Positions 57,297 through 64,000 of a DNA stretch of 64,000 bases are shown here, piece after piece. Within the stretch, counting starts at the first letter, position 1. Every line of letters starts with the position of its first letter. The position numbers were made by a program, and so were the translations under genes. Source of the stretch: Luteimicrobium album. GTDB taxonomy: Bacteria; Actinomycetota; Actinomycetes; Actinomycetales; Cellulomonadaceae. Location: NCBI RefSeq assembly GCF_030161555.1, contig NZ_BSUK01000001.1, positions 3,162,001 through 3,226,000 of the forward strand. Reading direction: 5' to 3'. The notes under the pieces were generated by a model. The model was not told where the DNA came from and did not search any database. It saw only the letters and a program-made list of their open reading frames with translations.

Positions 57297-60200
57297 CCCC
57301 GCCCGTGACCCGCCGCCCGCAGACGCTCGCCGGGCGCCTGACGCGCCTGGGCTTCACGGCCGTCGCCCGTGCCGAGACGTTCGTCGCGGACCCCGCGTTC
57401 GCGGCGGTCGTCGGGGCGGTCGACGCGACGTCACCGCTGCTCGACGCGCTGGGCGCGGTCGCGGACCCGGACCTGGCGCTGCTCGCGCTCGTGCGGCTGG
57501 CGGAGTCGGCGCAGCGTCGCGACGCCGCCGGGGACGGCGAGACGCTCGCGCTCCTGCGCGACGTGCTCGCGCCCGGCACCGGCGACGGCGGCACCCCCGC
57601 CCTCGCGCCCCGGCGCACCGAGGCTCGACCTGCACCTGAGGGTGAGGGGTCGGCGTCGGGCGAGCACCGGGCTGACCTTCGAGCGGAGGTCGAGGGTTCG
57701 CCCGCGCCGGTACCGCCGGAGGTCGTCCGGCAGCGGCTGCTGGCCGTCCTCGGCGCGTCGGCCGCGCTCGGCGACGAGCTGGTCCGGCACCCCGAGCTGC
57801 TCGCGGTGCTGACCGACCCCGACCCCGCGCTCGGCCGGCCCGTGGCGGCCGTCCGGGCGGAGCTGCTGACCGCCGTCGGCGCCGACCCGGGGGCGGACGT
57901 CCCCGTGGCCCGTCTCGCCGGGAGCGAGGGCGTCGACGCGCTCCGCCATACCTACCGTGCGCGGCTCCTGCGGATCGCCGCCGCCGACCTGTGCTGCGGC
58001 GAACCCCTGACCCGGCTGCCCGGCGTCGCCGCGGCGCTCGCCGACCTCGCGGCCGCCGCGCTCGAGGCCGCGCTCGCCGTCTCCCGCGCCGAGCTCGACG
58101 ACCACGGCGCGGGCGTGCGCCTCGCCGTCATCGGCATGGGCAAGACCGGGGGCGCGAGCTCAACTACGTGTCCGACGTCGACGTCGTCTACGTCGTCGAG
58201 CCCGAGCCCGGGTACGACGAGGAGTACGCCACCGCAGTCGGGACCCGCCTCGCGACCGGCCTCATGCGGGCCTGCGCCGCGCCGTCGGGAGAGCCCCCGT
58301 TGTGGGCCGTCGACGCGGCCCTGCGCCCCGAGGGCAAGCAGGGTCCGCTCGTGCGGACCCTCGCGAGCCACCTCGCCTACTACGAGCGCTGGGCCAAGAC
58401 CTGGGAGTTCCAGGCGCTGCTCAAGGCACGCCCCGTCGCGGGGGACCCCGAGCTCGGCCGCGCCTACCGCGACGCCGTGGACCCGCTCGTCTGGCGGGCC
58501 GTCGAGCGCGACAACTTCGTCGAGGACTCGCAGGCGATGCGGCGGCGCGTCGAGGACCACGTCCCGGCTGCCGAGGCCCACCGACAGATCAAGCTCGGCA
58601 AGGGCGGCCTGCGCGACGTCGAGTTCACCGTCCAGCTCCTCCAGCTCGTGCACGGGCGTGCGGACGAGTCGATCCGCAGCCCCAACACGCTCACCGCGCT
58701 CGCCGCCCTGTCCGACGCCGGGTACGTCGGGCGGGCGCACGCGGCGCGCCTCGCGGTCTGCTACCGGTTCCTGCGCGCGCTCGAGCACCGCATCCAGCTC
58801 TACCGGCTGCGCCGCACGCACCTCATGCCCACCGCCGACGCCGACCTGCGCCGTCTCGCCCGCTCCCTCGGCATGCACGCCGAGGGCGACGACGGGATGG
58901 TCGAGCGCTGGCGGGCGACCCGGCGCGAGGTCCGCACCCTGCACGAGGAGCTGTTCTACCGCCCGCTGCTGCCCGCGACGGCCCAGCTCTCCGAGGAGGA
59001 GGCGAGCCTCGCGCCCGAGGCAGCCCGCGCCCGTCTGGCCGCCATCGGCTACCGGGACCCCGCCGGCGCGATGCGCCACATCCAGGCGCTCACCGACGGG
59101 GTGAGCCGCCGCGCCGCGATCCAGCGCCAGCTCCTGCCCGTGATGCTCGGCTGGTTCGCCGACGGCGCCGACCCCGACCGCGGGCTGCTCGCCTTTCGCA
59201 AGCTGTCCGACGAGCTCGGCACCACGCCCTGGTACCTCAAGCTGCTGCGCGACTCCGGGTTCGCGGCCCGCCGCCTCGCGACCCTGCTCGCGAACTCGCA
59301 GTACGTCGCCGACGCGCTCGCGCGGTCGCCCGAGTCGGTCGCCTGGCTCGACGACGACGCCGACCTCGCGCCGCGTGACCTCGCCCGCCTCGACGCCGAG
59401 GTCGACGCCGTCCTGACCCGGGCCGACCAGACGCAGCCCGCCACGACGACGCTGCGCGCCGTGCGTCGTCGAGAGCTCGCCCGGACCGCCGCAGCGGAGC
59501 TGCTCGGGCTGACCGACACCGTCCCCGCGATGGAGGCGATCTCCGCCGCGGCCGACGTGGTGCTCGTCGGGGCGCTGCGCATCGCGGCCTACGACGCGCG
59601 GGCCGAGCTCGGGTACGGCACGAGCCCCGACGAGTCGCCGACGAACCTCCTGGTCGTCGGGATGGGGCGGCTCGGCGGCCGGGAGATGGGCTACGGCTCG
59701 GACGCCGACGTGCTGTTCGTCCACGACCCGCGGCCCGGCGTCGACCCCGGCGCCGCGCAGGCGTTCGCGCTGTCCGTCGCCACCCGCATCCGGACGATCT
59801 GCGGCGCGCTCGGCGCCGAGCCCGCGCTCGCCATCGACGCCGACCTGCGCCCCGAGGGCCGCAACGGTCCGCTCGTGCGGACCCTCGATTCGTACGCCGA
59901 GTACTACGAGCGCTGGTCCTCGCCGTGGGAGGCGCAGGCGCTCCTGCGGGCCCGCTCGGTCGCCGGCGACGAGGGTCTCGCGGCCCGGTTCGTGGCGCTC
60001 ATCGACCCGCTGCGCTACCCGGACGGCGGCATCGACCTCGCGACGGTGCGCGAGATCCGGCGGATCAAGGCACGCGTGGAGGCCGAGCGCCTGCCCCGCG
60101 GCGTCGAGCCCACCCGGCACCTCAAGCTCGGTCGCGGCGGCATCTCCGACGTCGAGTGGACCGCGCAGCTCCTGCAGCTCCAGCACTCCCACGACGTGCC

Positions 60201-60513
60201 GGAGCTGCGCACGACCGAGACCGGGGTTGCGCTTCGCGCCGCCGCCTCCGCAGGCCTCCTCGCCGCGGACGACGCCGACGAGCTGTTCGACGCCTGGCTG
60301 TTCGCGTCGCGCCTGCGCGCCGCGAACGTGCTCTGGTCCGGCCGGCCGACCGGGCAGGCCGTCGACGTGCTCCCGCACGAGAGCCGCAACCTCGCCGGCC
60401 TCGCCGCCGCGCTGCGCTTCGACGGGTCCGGCGGCGACCTCGAGGACCACTTCCTGCGGACCGCCCGCCGGGCACGCGCCGTCGTCGACCGCGTGTTCTA
60501 CGGCGAGGGCTAG
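57293..60513 (+). CDS. glnE: Bifunctional glutamine synthetase adenylyltransferase/deadenylylase
   Basis: About 1,073 aa. Two nucleotidyltransferase domains: GMGKTGGRELNYVSDVDVVYV (about residues 278-298, deadenylylase) and GMGRLGGREMGYGSDADVLFVHDP (about 790, adenylylase), each with the DxD pair, plus connecting helical regions. Controls GlnA1 by adenylylating a Tyr. The frame breaks at GGGGG 58148-58152; six G restore GKTGGRELNYV. GTG 57293 overlaps the glnA2 stop; GTG 57305 is an alternative. Confidence 0.95.
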
Positions 60514-60523
60514 ACCCCGGCAC

Positions 60524-60595
60524 GCCGAGATCGAGGTTTTCCGCCGAGATCGAGGTCATAGGCCTCGATCTCGGCGGAAAGCCTCGTACTCGACG
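60524..60595. repeat. Nested palindromic element, copy 2 (convergent-gene junction)
   Basis: Perfect 18-bp stem: TTTCCGCCGAGATCGAGG at 60538-60555 pairs with 60563-60580 across a 7-nt loop. A direct copy of the arm (GCCGAGATCGAGG) precedes it at 60524-60536, and CCTCGTACTCGACG follows at 60582-60595, identical to the tail of copy 1 at 8014-8027. The stem differs from copy 1 by compensating changes (GAACGAG versus GATCGAG, each matched by its partner arm). Lies between glnE and glnA ends. Confidence 0.85.
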
Positions 60596-60675
60596 TCGCC
60601 GTCCGGGGCCGGACGCACCGGCGGCGCCCTCCCCGAGGGGAGAGCGCCGCCGGCACTCGTACTGCGACGTACCGA

Positions 60676-62099
60676 TCAGACGTCGTAGTACAGCTCGAAC
60701 TCGTGCGGGGTCGGACGCAGGCGGACGGGGTCGATCTCCTTCTCACGCTTGTAGGCGATCCAGGTCTCGATCAGGTCCGGCGTGAACACATCGCCCTGCG
60801 TGAGGAAGTCGTGGTCGGCCTCGAGCCGGTCCAGCACCGCGTCGAGCGAGCCCGGGACCTGCTGGATCTGCGCGTGCTCCTCGGGGGCAGCTCGTACAGG
60901 TCCTTGTCGACGGGCTCCGGCGGCTCGATCCGGTTCTGGATGCCGTCGATGCCGGCCATGAGCATCGCCGAGAACGCCAGGTACGGGTTGCTCGACGGGT
61001 CGGGGACGCGGAACTCGATGCGCTTCGCCTTGGGCGAGGAGCCCGTCACGGGGATGCGGATGCACGCGGAGCGGTTGCGCGCCGAGTACACGAGGTTGAC
61101 CGGGGCCTCGTAGCCCGGGACCAGGCGGCGGTAGGAGTTCACCGACGGGTTCGTGAACGCGAGCAGCGACGGGGCGTGCTTGAGCAGGCCGCCGATGTAC
61201 CAGCGCGCGAGGTCCGACAGGCCGCCGTAGCCCTTCTCGTCGAAGAACAGGGGCTCGCCGTCCTTCCAGAGCGACTGGTGCGAGTGCATGCCCGACCCGT
61301 TGTCGCCGAACAGCGGCTTCGGCATGAAGGTGACCGTCTTGCCGGCGCCCCACGCAACGTTCTTGATGACGTACTTGAACTTCATCAGGTCGTCGGCTGC
61401 GTGCTGCAGGGTGTTGAAGCGGTAGTTGATCTCCTGCTGTCCGGCCGTGCCCACCTCGTGGTGCGCGCGCTCCACCTGCAGGCCCACCTGGGTGAGCATC
61501 GCGACCATGTCGTCACGAAGGTCGGCCATCTGGTCGTTGGGAGAGACGGGGAAGTAGCCGCCCTTGTAGCGGGTCTTGTAGCCGAGGTTGCCACCCTCCT
61601 CGTCGCGGCCGGTGTTCCAGGCGGCCTCCTTCGAGTCGAGCGAGTAGAACGACTCGTGCTGGTTCGTCGAGAACCTCACGTCGTCGAAGATGTAGAACTC
61701 GGCCTCGGGCGCGAAGAACGCCGTGTCCGCGATGCCGGTCGAGCGGAGGTACGCCTCGGCCTTCGCCGCGATGTTGCGCGGGTCGCGCGAGTACGCCTCG
61801 TCCGTGAACGGGTCGACGATCGAGAAGTTCACCACGAGCGTCTTGTGCTTGCGGAACGGGTCGACGAACGCCGTCTGGACGTCGGGGATGAGCTTCATGT
61901 CCGACTCGTGGATCGCCTGGAAGCCACGGATCGACGAACCGTCGAACATCATGCCGTCCGTGAACGCGGCGTCCTCGAACTCCGAGATCGGGATGTTGAA
62001 GTGCTGCTGGACGCCCGGCAGGTCGCAGAAACGCACGTCGACGAACTCGACATCCTGCTCCCGCGTGAAGGCGATCGCCTCTTCCGCGCTCTTGAACAT
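60676..62099 (-). CDS. glnA: Type I glutamine synthetase
   Basis: About 474 aa. [71 protein letters not shown] and the adenylylation motif [10 protein letters not shown] (Tyr) are all present. Assimilates ammonia. The frame breaks at GGGGG 60883-60887 just after the Tyr; six C (minus strand) join [18 protein letters not shown] GlnR double box lies 62-99 bp upstream of the ATG. Confidence 0.96.
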
Positions 62100-62160
62100 G
62101 CGATGAACTCCTTGATCGGTGGAGCCCCTTCTCGGGGCGTCTCGAACCTAGGGCGAGGCG

Positions 62161-62198
62161 GTTTCGCCTCCGTGTAGGTCGTGTTTCAGGCACGTTAC
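62161..62198 (-). promoter_or_regulatory. GlnR double box upstream of glnA
   Basis: On the minus strand: GTAAC-N6-GAAAC-N6-TACAC-N6-GAAAC. This follows the actinobacterial GlnR consensus gTnAc-n6-GaAAc, repeated with the 22-bp period. The first box is perfect (62183-62198); the second keeps GAAAC (62161-62165) but its first half is degenerate. Position just upstream of glnA fits nitrogen-limited activation. Confidence 0.82.
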
Positions 62199-62294
62199 GC
62201 GTGGTGCCACCGTGTGACGAGTTCGTCTCACGGACGGGACGGGTCCCCGCCCGACGGCGTCCGGTCGCCCAGGTCGCCCCCGTACCCTGGACCC

Positions 62295-62736
62295 GTGGTG
62301 TCACGCGACGAGATCGGCTCCTGGCTCGAGGGCACGCCCGGTGGCCCGTCCACCCGCGGCGCGCGGCTCGGCCTCCCCGCACGGGCCGGGGTCGCTCGCG
62401 CCCGTCGGACGGCGCGTCGTCGCGCTGCTGATCGACTGGGCGCTGTGCTGGGCCGTCAGCCTGGGGTTCTTCGGCGGCAACTCCTGGGCGACGCTGCTGA
62501 TCTTCCTCGGGGAGAACGTCCTCCTCGTCGGGACCGCCGGGTTCACCGTCGGCCACCGCGTGCTCGGCCTCCGGGTGCGCCGGCTCGTCGCCGACGCCCC
62601 CGACGGGCCACCCGGCCCGCTGCGCGCGCTCGTGCGGTCGGTGCTGGTCTGCCTCGTCGTCCCCGCCGTCGTCTGGGACGGCGACGGTCGGGGCCTGCAC
62701 GACCGCGCCGCGGGGACGGCGATCGTCCGCCGCTGA
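62295..62736 (+). CDS. RDD-family membrane protein
   Basis: About 148 aa. VVSRDEIGSWLEGTPGGPSTRGARLGLP, then GRRVVALLIDWALCW with the Arg-x-x-x-x-x-x-Asp of RDD, and three hydrophobic segments (about 50-68, 75-93, 115-130). The frame is broken at CCCC 62375-62378; restoring two C gives RLGLPPHGPGSLAPVGRR. TACCCT at 62283-62288 is six bases before GTG 62295, so leaderless. This gene next to glnA and lipA is conserved in actinobacteria. Confidence 0.82.
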
Positions 62737-62850
62737 GCTGCTCCCCGGGTCGGTTCGGGTCCGGGATCGTGTGCCCGCCGCGCGCAGCCGTCAGGTGCCG
62801 GGAGACGGACGACCGGGGCCCCGAGCGACCGAGACCTGCCCGGACAGCAC

Positions 62851-62887
62851 GAAGCCCCGTGCCCGACGACGTCGGGCACGGGGCTTC
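62851..62887. terminator. Bidirectional terminator RDD / DUF4191
   Basis: Perfect 17-bp arms GAAGCCCCGTGCCCGAC at 62851-62867 and its complement at 62871-62887 with a 3-nt loop. Lies between the converging ends of the RDD gene and DUF4191. The strongest simple hairpin in the window. Confidence 0.88.
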
Positions 62888-62899
62888 ATCGTGTCGCGG

Positions 62900-63640
62900 T
62901 CAGCGGCCGCGCAGGCTCTTGCGGTCCGGGCGCACGCGCGTGGGGTCGATCCCCTTGGGGATCGGGAGCCTCGCGCCGCCCAGCGCGCGCAGGCGCTTGG
63001 AGACCTCGGCGACCTCCGCCTTGGTCAGCGTCGGCTTCATCTTCTGGACGGTCTTCACGAGCTTGCGGAGCGGGACCTGGCCCTCGCCGTTGCCGCACTC
63101 GAGCGTCGTGATCGGCACGCCCGCGACGACGCGCGCCGTGCGCTTCTTCTCGGCCTCGAGCAGACGCGTCGCGCGTCCCGCGGGGGCCTCGCCGACGAGG
63201 AGCACGCCCGCGCGCCCGACGCCGCGGAACACGAGGTCCTGGCTGCGGGCCTCGAACGCGACCGGCTCCTCCTCGAACGTCCAGCCGCCGCGGCGGACCG
63301 AGCCGAGCGCGGCGCGCGTCGCGCCGGGCTTGCCCTCGATCTGCTGGTACGCCGCCGCCTCGGCGCGGCGCGTCAGGACGAACATGCCGCCCAGCAGACC
63401 GAACGGCACTCCGACGATCAGGCCGGAGATCCAGTGGCCGCCGAGCAGGAAGCCCACGAGCGTCGCCACGACGACGACCCCGACGAACACGCCGAGGACC
63501 CACCACGTGACCGCGGGATCGCTGCGGCGCGTCATCGTGTACGCGGACCACACCTGGTGGTACCAGCGCTGCTTCTTCTGCTTGGGCTCGCTCGACGACT
63601 CTGCGCCGGCGCCCTTCGACGTGTCCTTGCTACGGGCCAT
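62900..63640 (-). CDS. DUF4191 membrane protein
   Basis: 246 aa, intact. Basic N-terminus (MARSKDTSKGAGAESSSEPKQKKQRWYHQVWSAYTMTRRSDP), two helices (about 45-66 and 70-92), then a cytosolic domain with RRGGWTFEEEPVAFEARSQDLVFRGVGRAGVLLVGE. DUF4191 always follows lipA in actinobacteria; role unknown. Start ATG 63640. Confidence 0.9.
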   Translation of the reverse strand: MARSKDTSKGAGAESSSEPKQKKQRWYHQVWSAYTMTRRSDPAVTWWVLGVFVGVVVVATLVGFLLGGHWISGLIVGVPFGLLGGMFVLTRRAEAAAYQQIEGKPGATRAALGSVRRGGWTFEEEPVAFEARSQDLVFRGVGRAGVLLVGEAPAGRATRLLEAEKKRTARVVAGVPITTLECGNGEGQVPLRKLVKTVQKMKPTLTKAEVAEVSKRLRALGGARLPIPKGIDPTRVRPDRKSLRGR

Positions 63641-63662
63641 AATCCGGCAGTCTACCGGGGCG

Positions 63663-63697
63663 CCGGACGGGCCGGGCGCCGCCCGCGGCCCGTCCGG
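63663..63697. terminator. Hairpin after lipA
   Basis: Perfect 11-bp arms CCGGACGGGCC (63663-63673) and complement (63687-63697). Sits 9 bp after the lipA stop and before DUF4191, both on the minus strand; may attenuate DUF4191 relative to lipA. Confidence 0.6.
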
Positions 63698-63705
63698 ACC
63701 CACCC

Positions 63706-64000
63706 TCAGCGGGCGAGCAGGGACGCGGCCTCCTGGCGCGACGTCGTCGGCTGGGCGAGGTGCGCGAGAGCGTCGGGGATGGTCTCGCCTCGGCGCGTCA
63801 TGGCCTGCCCCCACAGGCGGCCGGCCCGGTACGACGACCGCACCAGCGGCCCCGACATGACACCGAGGAACCCGATCCGCTCGGCCTCGTCCGACAGCTC
63901 GACAAACTCCTCGGGCTTGACCCACCGGTCGATCGGGTGGTGCCGCAGCGACGGGCGCAGGTACTGGGTGATGGTGACGAGGTCGCAGCCCGCGTCGTGC
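63706..64000 (-). CDS. lipA: Lipoyl synthase, C-terminal part
   Basis: The frame, read from the window edge, gives [20 protein letters not shown], then [47 protein letters not shown] and a short tail to a stop at 63706. These are the end of the radical-SAM lipoyl synthase (the RSSY Ser ligand of the auxiliary cluster is present). Inserts sulfur into octanoyl groups of E2 and GcvH. The N-terminal part is outside the window. Confidence 0.94.
   Translation of the reverse strand, partial: HDAGCDLVTITQYLRPSLRHHPIDRWVKPEEFVELSDEAERIGFLGVMSGPLVRSSYRAGRLWGQAMTRRGETIPDALAHLAQPTTSRQEAASLLAR

Noticed and set aside
62181..63860. A 559-aa plus-strand frame extending from the RDD region through DUF4191
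   Set aside because: After the frame break it is antisense to DUF4191 and Arg/Pro-rich. The conserved RDD domain lies in the shifted frame.
31122..64000. A second copy of the tRNA-Val 3' end as the other attachment site of the island
   Set aside because: I looked for GTTCGAGTCC-type repeats downstream and saw none in the window, so the right end of the island cannot be assigned.

Overview
This is a very GC-rich actinobacterial chromosome segment, most like a Micrococcales member of the Cellulomonas/Cellulosimicrobium group. That is inferred from the fasR-fabD-acpP-fabF locus, the homodimeric-type aceE, polyphosphate glucokinase, the glnA2-glnE-glnA1-RDD-DUF4191-lipA neighbourhood, sortase-type LAATG anchoring and a secreted GH16 beta-glucanase. 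Most of the window is chromosomal core. One stretch of about 10 kb (23.5-33.2 kb) is accessory DNA with three insertion sequences and broken genes.

Layout: 0-7 kb holds a LacI-family regulator with a tandem operator, peptide deformylase, an HTTM/DUF5819 membrane pair and a huge repeat-bearing, cell-wall-anchored protein. 7-13 kb holds DUF3145 and the fatty-acid synthesis cluster, which lacks fabH. 13-18.3 kb is a ROK-regulated sugar-oxidation cluster with two TIM-barrel isomerases and two Gfo/Idh dehydrogenases. 18.3-23.5 kb holds aceE, DUF3052, an AhpE-like peroxiredoxin and a membrane protein. tRNA-Val is at 23.5 kb. 23.5-31.1 kb is an island remnant: pieces of a serine recombinase, two IS3-family elements, one ISL3 element, a truncated marR and a MarR-type hydrolase operon. 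31-36.7 kb holds a truncated exonuclease, an Abi/HEPN protein, small regulators, a nitronate monooxygenase and a deletion-like junction between two gene fragments. 36.7-40.5 kb is a GntR-controlled lower homoprotocatechuate-type pathway. 40.5-56 kb holds a PolA-like polymerase, GH16 glucanase, Nif3, zinc ribbon protein, phosphatase, yaaA, rnpB, STAS protein, ppgK, map, panB and nadE. 56-64 kb is the nitrogen control block (glnA2, glnE, glnA1 with a GlnR double box), RDD, DUF4191 and the end of lipA.

Two patterns cross the window. First, about 28 reading-frame breaks occur, nearly all explained by one missing base in a run of C or G; they hit essential genes (fabD, fabF, aceE, nadE, glnA, glnE). 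I read these as sequencing or assembly errors and give each such gene as one CDS across the break. Second, at least ten genes have a -10-like hexamer ending 6-7 nt before the start codon, which suggests widespread leaderless transcription.
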